A stretch of 64,000 nt of DNA from Pseudomonas fragi (GCF_025426255.1 NZ_CP104861.1:2418001-2482000); one strand, 5' to 3'; positions 1 through 9,859 are shown, counted from the stretch's first letter. Made by a program: numbers and translations. The notes: generated from the sequence alone by a model not told the origin.

Positions 1-1889
1 CTGGCACGCAGGGTTGGCACATTGATGGTTTGGTGCCCTTCATAGTCAGGGGTGCCGCTACCCGTAACCCGCGAGCGAATCGCCGCCACACTGGCTGCAA
101 TCTGCAGGCGCTCGCTGGCCCAACCATTGGCGGCGAGTTCCAGACCGGTGTTTTTCTGCTCGCCCTGCTGCACGTAGGTGAACTCACCCGGAGTCGCATC
201 GGGACGTGCGTACTGGTAGTCCTGACGGATCTGGAACAGCGTGGCGCTCAGGCTGATGCGCCGCCAGTCGTACTTGACCCCAGCCTCGATCTGCCGCGAC
301 ACGCTAGGGGCCAGGATTTCAAAGGCATTGCTGGCATACCACGGCGCTGTGCCGCCCAGCGACAAACCCTTGCTGTAGCGGGTATACAGCGACAGGTTTT
401 GCACCGGCTTGTAGATCAGTGCGGCCTGGGGCAGGAACTCGTAGCGTTGGGTATGGCGGGTGGTGTCGCCCTGATCGTCGAAGGTACGCTCATCCAGACG
501 CACTTCACGCCCGCCAATTACGGTCTGCCATTGTTCGTTAAAGCTGATGCGGTCGTTGAAAAATACCCCGTATTGGCGGCTGTCCAGACGGCGATAGCTG
601 TCTTGGAGCGGCCCGTCGTAGCGCGCAAAGTCCTGCGGTTCGCTGTCGATATTGCCGCTGCCGATCATTTCGTTGACCAGCTCGCGCTGATCGACCACAC
701 GTCTGAATGCACTGCTGCCGACGGTCAGTTCATGGCCGATGCCGCCCGTATCAAACTGACCACTCAGTGCGGCCTGTACTTCGTCGTTGCGCCGGGTATC
801 GTCCGGGCTCTGGAAGTCGTAAATGTCGTAACCGCCTTCGGGGCTGAAGTAGTTGGGCACCGTGCTGGTGCAACTGGTTGAGCCGTAACAGCCCCAGGCA
901 AACGAGCTGTAGTCATCAATCACCACCTTGCTGCGCGAGGCGCTGAGGCTGCCTTTCCAGTTTTCGCTGAAGTGGTATTCGAAGTTGCCGTTGATATTCA
1001 GCGAATCAATGGTCACCGGCCTGGAGCCGCTCTGGTGCGCCAGCAGTTTTTTCGGCGAGGCATGGTGCGGCAACTCGGTGCCACCGAGCAGTTGATAGCC
1101 CGGCACCGAACGCTGCTCCTTGTTTTGATACTCCACATCCAGTTGCAGCAGCGCGTCAGGGCTGATGTTCCAGTCAAACGCCACCGCCGCGAAATCGCGC
1201 TGGCCATTGGCGTGTTCAACATAGGAGTGGAGATCTTCATGGGCGAAGTTGGCACGTAGCCCGAACTGCTGCTCACTGCCGAACCAGCCACCCACATCGG
1301 TGGCCAGGTAGCCACTGCCACGGTCGTCGGTCGAAACGGTGACCGAACGCACATCGGCCGCCCGTTTGGTCACGTAGTTCACCACGCCGCCGGGCTCGGA
1401 AACGCCGCTTTGCAGGCCGGACAGGCCCTTGAGCAACTCCACCTGCTGTTTGTTTTCCAGGCCGACGTTTTGCTCGCCGGTGATGGTGCGGCCGTTGATC
1501 TTGTAGCTGCTGGCCGAGTTCAGCGAGAAACCGCGCACCACGAAGTTCTCGTAATAACCAATGGGCGCATAGCTTTCACCCACGGAAGCGTCATTGCGCA
1601 ACACCTCGCTGAGCAGCCGGGCTTGTTGATCCTTGATCAGGGTGTCGGTAAACACCGAAATCGCCGCAGGGGTATCCAGCAGGGGCGCCGCCTCGAAGCC
1701 ACCGACCCAGGCGTTGTCAGCCTGGTAGCCGCCGGTGTCATCGGCGGTAATGGACGTCGCGGGCAGTTCGGTGTTGGCCGCGTGGGCCACAGGCACTGTG
1801 CTGGACAGCAGCAGGCCAAGGGTCAGCAGGTTGAGCGTGAACCGCGGGGCGGACTCTCCCTCGTTGAAAGTCCGGTAAAGCATGTTCAT
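1..1889 (-). CDS. TonB-dependent siderophore receptor, C-terminus beyond window
   Basis: This is an outer-membrane TonB-dependent receptor for ferric-siderophore uptake; about 629 residues are visible and the reading frame is open to the left edge. The start ATG at 1889 follows AGGAG with 8-nt spacing and gives a signal peptide ending near VAHA. The plug domain follows almost directly, with VVRGFSLNS, the NGRTITGEQ stretch and SGVSEPGGVVNYVTKR, the usual pattern of the FpvA/FhuA/FcuA-like group. There is no extra N-terminal signalling domain, so it should be a pure transporter and not a FecA-type transducer. Barrel strands make up the rest. No regulator or siderophore gene adjoins it within the window, and no convincing Fur box was seen upstream. 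The ligand cannot be told; a xenosiderophore role is an inference. Confidence 0.9.
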   Translation of the reverse strand, partial: MNMLYRTFNEGESAPRFTLNLLTLGLLLSSTVPVAHAANTELPATSITADDTGGYQADNAWVGGFEAAPLLDTPAAISVFTDTLIKDQQARLLSEVLRNDASVGESYAPIGYYENFVVRGFSLNSASSYKINGRTITGEQNVGLENKQQVELLKGLSGLQSGVSEPGGVVNYVTKRAADVRSVTVSTDDRGSGYLATDVGGWFGSEQQFGLRANFAHEDLHSYVEHANGQRDFAAVAFDWNISPDALLQLDVEYQNKEQRSVPGYQLLGGTELPHHASPKKLLAHQSGSRPVTIDSLNINGNFEYHFSENWKGSLSASRSKVVIDDYSSFAWGCYGSTSCTSTVPNYFSPEGGYDIYDFQSPDDTRRNDEVQAALSGQFDTGGIGHELTVGSSAFRRVVDQRELVNEMIGSGNIDSEPQDFARYDGPLQDSYRRLDSRQYGVFFNDRISFNEQWQTVIGGREVRLDERTFDDQGDTTRHTQRYEFLPQAALIYKPVQNLSLYTRYSKGLSLGGTAPWYASNAFEILAPSVSRQIEAGVKYDWRRISLSATLFQIRQDYQYARPDATPGEFTYVQQGEQKNTGLELAANGWASERLQIAASVAAIRSRVTGSGTPDYEGHQTINVPTLRA

Positions 1890-2240
1890 GCAAAGCTCCT
1901 GAACGATGGGCAGGCTTGAGGCCAGGCCTGTTTCTCAAGCGCGCATCATACATAACCGTCCGCACAGGGTAGCGGTCAGATGATTTTAAGGCGCGTTTTT
2001 TTAGTTTAAAAATTGAGAAAATCCCTACATAAATAGCTTGCTGACGTAAGTTAAAGTGCGTGACTTCCAGTATGGATTTTGCGTTTAAAGCCATTTTTAT
2101 CATTTTGTTTTTGTATCACCCGCAGATGTTGCTTTGCTGTATCCAGCGTGGCTAACGGCGCTCGTCAACTCAATGAATTTACACTTCCCCTCAGCGATAT
2201 ATGCAAGTTTGAGCAGATTGAGGGCAACAAGAGCACCAGG
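1890..2240. other. Divergent intergenic region, promoters presumed
   Basis: This region separates the receptor from the adhesin-like gene. It contains an A/T-rich tract around 1985-2035 that may hold promoter elements for one or both genes. No Fur box, RNA gene or repeat was recognised. Confidence 0.4.
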
Positions 2241-3512
2241 ATGAAAGATCAAATCATGAAAGTTTCTGATAGAACCCGTTCCGGGGGGCGTGTACTTGCA
2301 AGTTGTTGTCTGGCGCTCTTGGCAGGGCTTGCAACACTCCCGGTGCAGGCGGTAACGATCCCGATTTCTGCCCATTTCTCCCCTGATTCGAGCAACCCGC
2401 AGATTAACGAGTTTAAAAACACAACCGCTGACTCTGGTATTTGTGCTATCTACGCCACTTTGTGCCGTGCGAGTAATCTGTTCAGTATTAGCTTGCGATT
2501 TGAGGCGCGAACGCAGCGCGCGATTCTCGCCAAGCATGCCAATCCTCGAGAGGGCGCAATGATCAAGATCCCGGCCAATGACAGAATCGTTCTAGTAACA
2601 AATTCGAGGGGGCAGTCGGTTGAGATCAAGTTGTCCATTACAGCTTTTAGCGCGACCCACAATACAAGCAATGTTGGAGTTATGATTGGTATGCTGGGGT
2701 TGGGTGCAAATGATAGCCAAAATAGACTTTGGGCGGGTGCATGGGGGGCGGCTGCAAGTATGCCCTGTACGCTTGGTAGCTTTATGGGGGCCGCCCATAC
2801 CTTCGCCAATTACTTCTGGTGGACACCACGTGAAGAAATTTGTGCCAAAAGCCCATCATATGAGATCGATAGCCTGAGACTGAGCAATCCTAGCGTGTCT
2901 TACCGGATGACCACCCCTGATCCGCTGAAAATGGAGTCTGGAACTTATGAGGGTTCGCTGACTTACTCAGTGGGCCCGGGTGGGGATTTCGACTTTGGCG
3001 ATAATCTGCTCGCCACCGACGACAGTGTCACCTTGAACTTCACCCTGACCGTTGAACATACCCTCAAGTTTCAGTTTCCGGCTGGCTACGGTTCCGTCAC
3101 CCTTAACCCTGCAGGCGGTTGGCAGCAATGGTTGAACAAGGGGCGACGTCCGGAAAAGTTGTGGGCCGACCAGCGCTTCAAAATATGGGCATCCTCGCCG
3201 TTCAGTGTAACGCTGCAGTGTGATAACGCATTGAATGACCAGTGCGCGATCAAGAACGCTGCGGGCCACACTGTCCCAGTGGCTACGCGATTAACGTTGC
3301 CCGGCGGCTTGCGTAATGCCTCGAATCAAACGCTCGAGCGCTTTCTATTAAGTACCAACCCTGAGGTGATTTCGCCCAGCCAGTACGTGGATAACGGCAA
3401 TGCTACGTTGCACTTCGAAGTCGATCGAGATCAGGTCAAAACAATGATTGATGAGCACTCGGGTAGCACATACAAGGGCAATATCACGGTGATCTGGAAC
3501 AGTGAAATCTGA
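2241..3512 (+). CDS. Secreted adhesin-like protein, function unknown
   Basis: The protein has about 423 residues from the ATG at 2241; a second ATG at 2256 with AGGA upstream is equally possible. It starts with a clear signal peptide (LASCCLALLAGLATLPVQA) and continues as a beta-rich sequence with scattered cysteines, as in two-domain fimbrial tip adhesins. The middle part (YEGSLTYSVGPGGDFDFGD, then LNFTLTVEHTLKFQFPAG) resembles the pilus-domain pattern of CfaE-like or other minor pilins, but I cannot assign a family. No chaperone, usher or pilin is beside it; the only complete set in the window is 34 kb away. Translation could begin further upstream, but those residues do not look like a leader. 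The CDS itself is convincing; the adhesin role is inference. Confidence 0.65.
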   Translation: MKDQIMKVSDRTRSGGRVLASCCLALLAGLATLPVQAVTIPISAHFSPDSSNPQINEFKNTTADSGICAIYATLCRASNLFSISLRFEARTQRAILAKHANPREGAMIKIPANDRIVLVTNSRGQSVEIKLSITAFSATHNTSNVGVMIGMLGLGANDSQNRLWAGAWGAAASMPCTLGSFMGAAHTFANYFWWTPREEICAKSPSYEIDSLRLSNPSVSYRMTTPDPLKMESGTYEGSLTYSVGPGGDFDFGDNLLATDDSVTLNFTLTVEHTLKFQFPAGYGSVTLNPAGGWQQWLNKGRRPEKLWADQRFKIWASSPFSVTLQCDNALNDQCAIKNAAGHTVPVATRLTLPGGLRNASNQTLERFLLSTNPEVISPSQYVDNGNATLHFEVDRDQVKTMIDEHSGSTYKGNITVIWNSEI

Positions 3513-4076
3513 AACTGTCCTGTAGCCGCTGCCGCAGGCTGCGACAAGGCCCAAAGGGCCTTCAAAAGCGGGGCTGGTGCACCGCCCATCGCATCCTGTT
3601 GCAGTGGCTACGGCCTGGCAACCAGCAGGTTGGTAGTGGGGCAAACCTTGATTTAGAGGCTTTGGATGGGGTATAGCTAATAGGCCGACTCAACGTAATA
3701 CAGGAAATTTCAACGCCATATGGATGGAATCACACGTATCAATCGCCAGTTGGGCTCACACTTCGCATCCCTGATTGCAAGCTGTGGGCCTCACGTCAAA
3801 TGCTGCTTCAGTGCAGTCACAGGGTTTGTTTCCCGCCTTCTTTCACACTTCGCTTTACCTCTGCTGAGACCCTGCTTCTCAGGCAGTTGCGCCAATGGGC
3901 GCCTGTGTTACTTCCCTCCGCCTGATCATTTCTGACTACTAGCCCTTCCGGCTCGCGCATGCCCCGCTTTTAACGGTGCGTTCTGCTGCCCGGTTTTTGT
4001 ATTTGAAACCACTTTTTGATCCGAAGCGTTTCAGCGAGCGACCCCATCGACGTTCGCGCTACAAGGAGCTGTACTC
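3513..4076. other. Intergenic region with REP-like fragment
   Basis: No gene is supported in this 560-base stretch. Its left part (about 3523-3619) starts with TAGCCGCTGCCGCAGGCTGC and ends with an imperfect inverse copy, a common Pseudomonas intergenic palindrome type. A 71-codon open frame at 3720-3935 has no ribosome binding site and an odd composition. The ribosome binding site of the next gene (AGGAG, 7 nt before the ATG) is at the right end. Confidence 0.5.
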
Positions 4077-6203
4077 ATGATTTATTTTCAGGGCAAACGA
4101 ATTTTCAGTGCCATCTTCGATATGGACGGCACCATGTTCGACACCGAGCGCCTGAGGTTCAAGACCCTCAAGCAGGCAGCTCTAGAGATTTACGGTACGC
4201 CGCTTAGTGAAGAGACCCTGATCGGCTCACTGGGTTTGAGTGCCAAAAAAGCCGAGGAACTGGCCAAGGCCAACCACGGTCAGGACTTCCCCTACGCACA
4301 GGTCAGGTTGCGCGCCGATGAGCTGGAACTGGCTTTTGTGCGTGATCATGGTGTGCCGATCAAGGATGGTCTGCTCGAAGTGCTGGAGCGCCTGCGCAAA
4401 TACGGTCTGACCATGGCCGTGGCTACTTCAAGTCGCCGGGCTATCGCCGAGGAGTACTTGATCAATGCCAATGTGCTCAAGTATTTCGATGTCACGGTGT
4501 GCGGTGATGAGGTCAGCCAGGGCAAACCCCATCCCGAAATCTTCCTCAAGGCGGCCAGCGCGCTCAATTGTCTGCCACAGCATTGCCTGATGCTGGAAGA
4601 CTCGCAAAACGGTCTGCTGTCGGCCATACGCGCCGAAGGGCAGCCGATCCTGATCGAAGACATCAAGCCTCCGGCGCCCGAGGTCAAGGCCGGGGCACTC
4701 AAGGCGTACCTGAGCATGCACGGCTTTTTGGGCGACCTGAACGAGTGCATGCCTGACCTGGGCACCCCGGCGCTGACCGAGAGCTTCCCGCCGACCCTCA
4801 ATCAATTCAGTGCCGGGATTCATGGTTTCGGTGCGATGGGGGGCGGCTACCTGACGCAAATTTTCTCCCATTGGGATGGCTACACCCGACCGTGCGAGAT
4901 TATCGCCGCGACCCGTTCACGGATGCTGCGCGAAACCATTCAGGCGTTTGGCCGCTTCAGCGTGCGTTACAGCGCCACGTCTTTCGACCAGACCATCGAA
5001 AACCTGAACATGATCGACATGGACGACGCCGAAGCGGTGATCCGCATGTACGACGTGGCAGAAATCATTGGGCTGAGCCTCCCTGAAACGGCAATCCGCA
5101 AGCAGGCCGGGGTTATTGCCAAGGGCCTGATCCGTCGCTACGAGCGCCGTGGTCGTGAATTGACGATTCTGATTGTGCTGAACAAAGTCGGCGGCGCGGA
5201 CTTTGTCCGTCGACATGTGCAGGCGCAACTGGAGCTGCTGGTATCCCCTGAACTGTCGCGCAAGATTCTCGACAACACCCATTTTGTCGAGACCGTGGTC
5301 AGCCGCATTGTCTCCAAACTGTCCAACGAAGCGCTGGTGCGCCAGTTGCGGATCAAGTCGAAGATGTTCCAGAACAGCTTGAGCGATGAACCGGTTGTGC
5401 CTACGGCAGCCCCGCGGACCCCGGTGCCGGAATACGAGCGTCTGATCAGCCGCTTTCGGCCTTTCGCCCAGTCCAGTAACGCTTTGAGCCAGTTGCATTT
5501 GATCCTGTTCAACAGTGAGCCGGACATGCCGCTTTATGCCCAGCGCTGCAGTAATTTGCTTGAGCGCTTGCGCCAGGTGAAGACTGTTGATGACATCACC
5601 CAGACCCAGGTAATCAAGAACCTGTTGTGGAACGGCCCCCACGCAATCATTGCCTGGTATGCCAGCCTGCTGGGGTATTCCTGGTTGGGGCAGGGCATGG
5701 GCGATCCACGGGTCAGCGAGTTGGCGCAGCGCCTGATCGGCGAGGCAGTCGGCCCGGCACTGGTGGCCGAAAACCCGCATATGGCCGATGCCGTGACCGG
5801 GTTTTCGAAAACCTTTCTGCAGCGCTGCAACACTTCCTTCAAGGACCCCTGCGCTCGAGTGGGGCGTGATCCGCTGCGCAAGCTGCAACGTAATGAGCGG
5901 ATTTTCCGCAGTATCGACCTGGCCAAAAAGCACGGAATTGACAGCAGCGCCCTGGAGTTCGGCACTGCACTGGCGCTGCACTACGCGCTGCGCACAACCG
6001 ACAGCAAGGATCAGGAGTGCCAACTGATGCGTAGTCTGTATCAGGCCAGCGGCAGCATCGAGGCTGTGCTGACCTATACCGGGAGCTACAACGGCCAGCC
6101 GTATCCGGGGCTGGACCCGATCAAGGATGCAGCGCTGATCACCTCTGTCTGCGAACATTTCCATGGCCCCGTCTGTGCTGAATTCGTCATGCCTGTGATC
6201 TGA
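4077..6203 (+). CDS. mtlD: Bifunctional mannitol-1-phosphate dehydrogenase/phosphatase
   Basis: This 708-residue fusion probably reduces fructose-6-phosphate to mannitol-1-phosphate and then removes the phosphate, making mannitol as a compatible solute. Residues 1 to about 220 are a HAD phosphatase of the beta-phosphoglucomutase type: DMDGTMFDTE (nucleophile motif I), VATSSRR (motif II), KPHPEIF and EDSQNG (motifs III/IV). Residues about 240-708 are a polyol dehydrogenase: Rossmann-like HGFGAMGGGYL, a long-chain dehydrogenase core with the VLNKVGG stretch, and a C-terminal helical domain. This domain order and size match the enzyme I recall from Acinetobacter baylyi. AGGAG sits 7 nt before the ATG. 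The next gene follows after about 60 bases and may be co-transcribed. Function rests on domain order only; another sugar phosphate cannot be excluded. Confidence 0.8.
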   Translation: MIYFQGKRIFSAIFDMDGTMFDTERLRFKTLKQAALEIYGTPLSEETLIGSLGLSAKKAEELAKANHGQDFPYAQVRLRADELELAFVRDHGVPIKDGLLEVLERLRKYGLTMAVATSSRRAIAEEYLINANVLKYFDVTVCGDEVSQGKPHPEIFLKAASALNCLPQHCLMLEDSQNGLLSAIRAEGQPILIEDIKPPAPEVKAGALKAYLSMHGFLGDLNECMPDLGTPALTESFPPTLNQFSAGIHGFGAMGGGYLTQIFSHWDGYTRPCEIIAATRSRMLRETIQAFGRFSVRYSATSFDQTIENLNMIDMDDAEAVIRMYDVAEIIGLSLPETAIRKQAGVIAKGLIRRYERRGRELTILIVLNKVGGADFVRRHVQAQLELLVSPELSRKILDNTHFVETVVSRIVSKLSNEALVRQLRIKSKMFQNSLSDEPVVPTAAPRTPVPEYERLISRFRPFAQSSNALSQLHLILFNSEPDMPLYAQRCSNLLERLRQVKTVDDITQTQVIKNLLWNGPHAIIAWYASLLGYSWLGQGMGDPRVSELAQRLIGEAVGPALVAENPHMADAVTGFSKTFLQRCNTSFKDPCARVGRDPLRKLQRNERIFRSIDLAKKHGIDSSALEFGTALALHYALRTTDSKDQECQLMRSLYQASGSIEAVLTYTGSYNGQPYPGLDPIKDAALITSVCEHFHGPVCAEFVMPVI

Positions 6204-6264
6204 TTCGATCAAGCGGTGAGGTCTGCAATGGGCCAGTCTGGAAGGTCTGTTAAAGGAGCTGATG

Positions 6265-7275
6265 ATGATCCGACTGACCCTGGCCGAGGCTTACGAGCTG
6301 GCCGAATCGATCTTGTTGCATAACGGTTTCAACCAGGCCCATGCCCGCGCGGTGAGCGCTACGGTGCTGGCCGGGGAGCGCGATGGCTGTGCTTCCCACG
6401 GGCTTTACCGGGTACTCGGTTGTGTGAACTCACTGCGTGCGGGCAAGGTTTGTGCTGATGCCGTGCCACAAGTGATCGATCAGGCGCCTTCAATTGTGCG
6501 TGTGGATGCGGCGGGAGGTTTTTCCCAATTGGCATTCCAGGCAGGTTTGCCATTGCTGGAGGAAAAAACCCGGGCTAACGGTATAGCGGCATTGGCGATC
6601 AATCGTTGTGTGCACTTCTCGGCACTCTGGGTGGAGATCGAACAGTTGACCGCAGCCGGGCTGGTGGCGCTGGCCTGCAACCCGAGTCATGCCTGGGTGG
6701 CGCCGGCGGGCGGTAGCCAACCGGTGTTCGGCACCAACCCCATTGCATTCGGCTGGCCACGGGAGGGGCGTGATCCGTTTGTGTTCGACTTCGCCACCAG
6801 CGCTATCGCCCGTGGCGATATCGAGCTGCATCGCCGGGCGGGCAAGGCGATTCCTGAAGGTTGGGGGGTTGATGCCCAGGGGCAGCCGAGCACCGATGCC
6901 AATGTGGTGCTCGATACGGGGGCGATGTTGACTTTCGGCGGGCATAAAGGCTCGGCGCTGGCGGCGATGGTGGAGTTGATTGCCGGGCCCTTGATCGGCG
7001 ATTTGACCAGTGCCGAGTCCTTGGCGTATGACGCGGGCAGCAAGTCGTCGCCGTACCATGGCGAGTTGATTATCGCGTTCGATCCGCAGCGTTTTCTGGG
7101 GGCTGCCACCGAGCAGCATCTGGCGCGGGCCGAGGTATTGTTTGCCGGTATTGAAGGGCAGGGTGCGCGTTTGCCGTCACAACGACGCTATGAGGCACGG
7201 GCGCGTAGCGAGGTGGAGGGGGTGCAGATCCCGCAGGCTTTGTATAACGATCTGCAGGCGTTGGTGCTTAACTGA
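6265..7275 (+). CDS. Ldh2/MDH-family delta1-pyrroline-2-carboxylate reductase
   Basis: The protein has 336 residues of the NAD(P)-dependent malate/L-lactate dehydrogenase 2 family, whose Pseudomonas members often reduce delta1-pyrroline-2-carboxylate (or the piperideine analogue) to L-proline. Typical signatures are ERDGCASHGLYR near the N-terminus, the INRCVHFSALW stretch, FGTNPIAFGWPR and the FGGHKGSALAAMVEL cofactor region. AGGAG lies 6 nt before the chosen ATG; an ATG one codon earlier is too close. The product of the AcnX-type dehydratase encoded at 13008-14780 is exactly this imine, so it probably completes conversion of cis-3-hydroxyproline to proline, although it lies on the opposite strand from that cluster. 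Substrate is inferred from context. Confidence 0.75.
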   Translation: MIRLTLAEAYELAESILLHNGFNQAHARAVSATVLAGERDGCASHGLYRVLGCVNSLRAGKVCADAVPQVIDQAPSIVRVDAAGGFSQLAFQAGLPLLEEKTRANGIAALAINRCVHFSALWVEIEQLTAAGLVALACNPSHAWVAPAGGSQPVFGTNPIAFGWPREGRDPFVFDFATSAIARGDIELHRRAGKAIPEGWGVDAQGQPSTDANVVLDTGAMLTFGGHKGSALAAMVELIAGPLIGDLTSAESLAYDAGSKSSPYHGELIIAFDPQRFLGAATEQHLARAEVLFAGIEGQGARLPSQRRYEARARSEVEGVQIPQALYNDLQALVLN

Positions 7276-7288
7276 TCCTGCTGCGTTT

Positions 7289-7382
7289 GTAGATACTCTG
7301 TTCTAGGTCAAGCTCTGGTGGGAGCGAGCCTGCTCGCGAATGTTCTTCGCGAGCAGGCTCGCTCCCACGCTTGAAGTATCTC
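7289..7382. repeat. REP-type palindrome with conserved outer arms, copy A
   Basis: The core 7318-7368 is a near-perfect hairpin with arms GTGGGAGCGAGCCTGCTCGC and its complement. The flanks GTAGATACTCTGTTC and GAAGTATCTC recur, inverted, at the copy at 16333-16427. It lies between convergent genes and may also stop transcription. Confidence 0.85.
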
Positions 7383-7402
7383 CTCAGCGGCGACGGTTGT
7401 GT

Positions 7403-8797
7403 TTACGCCAATGAGTCACTACGACGAGAAGCTGGCGCAACAGGCTCGCCCAGCGCCGAGATCCGCGCCGCAGATTCCGCATCAACCTGATGCAGCGACT
7501 TGCCACGAGTCTCGCGGGTCAGGGCGACGGCAACGATCGAGATCAGCGATGCTCCGACCAGATACCAGGCGATGGGTGTCGAGCTGTGGTACTTGTTGAG
7601 CAAGGTGATGGCGATCAGCGGGGCCAGTGAACCGGCAAAGATCGGCGCTACCTGGTAGCACAGCGACAACGCTGTATAACGCACGTGGGTCGGGAACATC
7701 TCGGCCATCAACGCCGAGTACGGTGCGTAGGTCATCGACTCAATCGCCAGCCCCAGCGTAATGGCCGCCATGATCAGCCAGTTGTTGCCGGTGTCCATCA
7801 TCGGGAATCCGACAAAACCCCAGAACGCAGTGAGTACGGCACCCACCAGATATACTGGCTTGCGCCCGACCAGATCGGACAGATAGCCCATCAGCGGGAT
7901 CATGAAAAAATGCAGCAGGTGAGCACCGAACATCAGCAGCAGTATTTCTGAGGTGTCCTTGTGCACCACCAGTTTCAGGTAGGTGATCGAGAAGGTCACC
8001 ACGGTGTAGTACAGAATGTTTTCCGCAAAGCGGGCACCGATGCCCACCAGTACCGAGCGCCAGTGGTGACGCAGCACTTCAACCACACCAAGCTGTTGTT
8101 GCTTGTTTTGCGCCTGGCGCGCCTGGGCTTCCTTGAAGATCGGCGCATCATCGACGCTGGTGCGGATCCAGTAGCCGATCAGTACCACAACTGCCGAGAA
8201 CCAGAACGCTATACGCCAGCCCCAAGCGAGAAAGTCCGCTTCAGACAAGGTTGTCGACAACAGCAGCAATGCCACGGTGGCTACCAGATTGCCTGCGGGC
8301 ACTCCGGCTTGCGGCCAACTGGCCCAAAAGCCCCGGCGGTTATCCGGGCAGTGTTCGGAAACCAGCAAAATGGCACCGCCCCATTCTCCGCCGAAGGCGA
8401 AGCCCTGAATCAGGCGCAGTAGCACCAGCAGCACCGGCGCGGCATAGCCAATACTGTCGAAACCAGGCAGGCAACCCATCAGGAAGGTGGTGATACCGAC
8501 CACCACCAGGCTCAGTTGCAGCAAGCGCTTGCGGCCGAATTTGTCACCGTAGTGACCGAACACCAGACCGCCTATTGGCCGTGCGAGAAAACCGACCGCG
8601 TACAGGGCGAAGGCGGCGATGATGCCGTCAATCGGGCTGTCGGTCTGGCGGAAAAACAGCTGGCCGAAGACCAGTGCCGAGGCGGTGCCATAGAGGAAGA
8701 ACTCATACCACTCGGCGACTGTGCCGGCCATGGCTGCGGCCACGACGCGTTTCAGTCCCGCCGGAGTGGTTGTAGCGTGAGAGGGTTTGGTCGACAT
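7403..8797 (-). CDS. MFS transporter of the metabolite:H+ symporter type
   Basis: This 464-residue inner-membrane protein has about 12 membrane segments and the family signatures of the MHS group (KgtP/ProP/ShiA-like). These are [20 protein letters not shown] at the first helix, [19 protein letters not shown] in loop 2-3, and [20 protein letters not shown]. It is encoded 72 bases after the DapA-family gene and is most likely in its operon, downstream of the operator at 9818. Uptake of a hydroxyproline or a related acid is the inferred role, parallel to the ABC system of the same cluster. The substrate itself is not visible in the sequence. Confidence 0.85.
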   Translation of the reverse strand: MSTKPSHATTTPAGLKRVVAAAMAGTVAEWYEFFLYGTASALVFGQLFFRQTDSPIDGIIAAFALYAVGFLARPIGGLVFGHYGDKFGRKRLLQLSLVVVGITTFLMGCLPGFDSIGYAAPVLLVLLRLIQGFAFGGEWGGAILLVSEHCPDNRRGFWASWPQAGVPAGNLVATVALLLLSTTLSEADFLAWGWRIAFWFSAVVVLIGYWIRTSVDDAPIFKEAQARQAQNKQQQLGVVEVLRHHWRSVLVGIGARFAENILYYTVVTFSITYLKLVVHKDTSEILLLMFGAHLLHFFMIPLMGYLSDLVGRKPVYLVGAVLTAFWGFVGFPMMDTGNNWLIMAAITLGLAIESMTYAPYSALMAEMFPTHVRYTALSLCYQVAPIFAGSLAPLIAITLLNKYHSSTPIAWYLVGASLISIVAVALTRETRGKSLHQVDAESAARISALGEPVAPASRRSDSLA

Positions 8798-8869
8798 GGA
8801 GTGTGTCCTGTAGGGCCGTGAAAACAGGTGGGCCGGGGCGGTCGCTCAAACGCCCGCCCCGGCAATCAA

Positions 8870-9787
8870 TCAAAGACCGACATCGGGCAGATGCGGACGG
8901 TTGGCCAGAGCCTTGGCCATGATCCGCTCGACAAATTCACGATCTTCCCGGGGCAGGGCCAAACGCGGTGGGCGGGTCAGCGCGCTGCCGCGACCGGCAA
9001 TCGCTTCACACAGCTTGATGCACTGCACCAGGTCGGCGCGGGCGTCCAGGTGCAGGATCGGCATCAGCCACTCATAGATCGGCATGGCTTCGGCAAAACG
9101 CCCGGCCTTGGCCAGACGGAAGATGGTTTCGCCTTCTTTTGGGAACACGTTGGACATACCCGATACCCAGCCTTCGGCACCCACCGCGAGGCTTTCGAGG
9201 ACCACGTCGTCGAGGCCCGCAAACAGCACAAAGCGGTCGCCGACTTCATTGCGAATATCGATAAAGCGGCGGGTATCACCCGAGGAGTCCTTGAAGCACA
9301 CCACGTTGTCGCAATCGGCCAGGGAAATCAGGATTTCGGGGGTTACGTCGTTTTTGTAGATGGGCGGGTTGTTGTAGACCATCAGCGGCACGTCGGCGTT
9401 TTTGGCCACGTAGCGGTAATGCTCGGCGGTTTCGAAGGGCTTGGAGCCATAGACCAGCGCGGGCATCAGCATGACGCCATCGACGCCGACCTTGCGCACC
9501 GCGTTGGCCACCTTGGCGGCTTGCACGCTGGTGAATTCGGCCACGCCGCAGATCACCGGCACCCGACCGCGGGAGGCGTCCACCGCGACTTCAGTCACGG
9601 CGATTTTCTCTTCGGCGGTCAACGAGGTGTTTTCCCCCACCGAACCGCACACCACCAGGCCCGAGACGCCGTCACGGATCACGTTGGAAATCACCTGGTG
9701 GGTCTTGTCCAGGTTGATGGTGAAGTCATCGTTGAATTGAGTGGTCACCGCAGGGAAGACGCCACTCCAGTTGATGCGCTTGCTCAT
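8870..9787 (-). CDS. DapA-family lyase, likely pyrroline-4-hydroxy-2-carboxylate deaminase
   Basis: The protein has 305 residues from the ATG at 9787, with GGAGG 7 nt upstream; a longer frame to 10030 runs through a REP palindrome and is rejected. It is a class I aldolase-fold protein of the dihydrodipicolinate synthase family, with VCGSVGENTSLT near the N-terminus, PLMVYNNPPIY carrying the catalytic tyrosine, and VCFKDSSGDTRR with the Schiff-base lysine. In hydroxyproline loci the member called LhpC converts delta1-pyrroline-4-hydroxy-2-carboxylate to 2-oxoglutarate semialdehyde and ammonia. The surrounding cluster supports that, but the usual next enzyme (semialdehyde dehydrogenase) is not in the window, so a different keto-acid substrate is possible. 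Confidence 0.8.
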   Translation of the reverse strand: MSKRINWSGVFPAVTTQFNDDFTINLDKTHQVISNVIRDGVSGLVVCGSVGENTSLTAEEKIAVTEVAVDASRGRVPVICGVAEFTSVQAAKVANAVRKVGVDGVMLMPALVYGSKPFETAEHYRYVAKNADVPLMVYNNPPIYKNDVTPEILISLADCDNVVCFKDSSGDTRRFIDIRNEVGDRFVLFAGLDDVVLESLAVGAEGWVSGMSNVFPKEGETIFRLAKAGRFAEAMPIYEWLMPILHLDARADLVQCIKLCEAIAGRGSALTRPPRLALPREDREFVERIMAKALANRPHLPDVGL

Positions 9788-9817
9788 GTTTGTTGCCTCC
9801 GGTTTTATAATGGTATT

Positions 9818-9827
9818 TCGTATACGA
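9818..9827. promoter_or_regulatory. Candidate GntR operator 1
   Basis: The perfect palindrome TCGTATACGA lies 31 bases upstream of the DapA-family start. The wider match ATTTCGTATACGAT is shared with the site at 15658 and, in inverted form with one change, with the site at 17151. Confidence 0.7.
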
Positions 9828-9859
9828 TTAATTTCGAGCGTTTTGTACAAATTCCAATT

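Noticed and set aside
30..881. Plus-strand open frame of 283 codons
   Set aside because: It is antisense to the TonB-dependent receptor, whose minus-strand translation has clear family motifs and runs off the left edge.
3720..3935. 71-codon frame in the intergenic region
   Set aside because: No ribosome binding site, no conserved motif, and composition unlike neighbouring proteins.
4917..6212. Minus-strand open frame of 431 codons
   Set aside because: It is a shadow of the mannitol-1-phosphate dehydrogenase gene; composition is unlike a real protein and there is no ribosome binding site.
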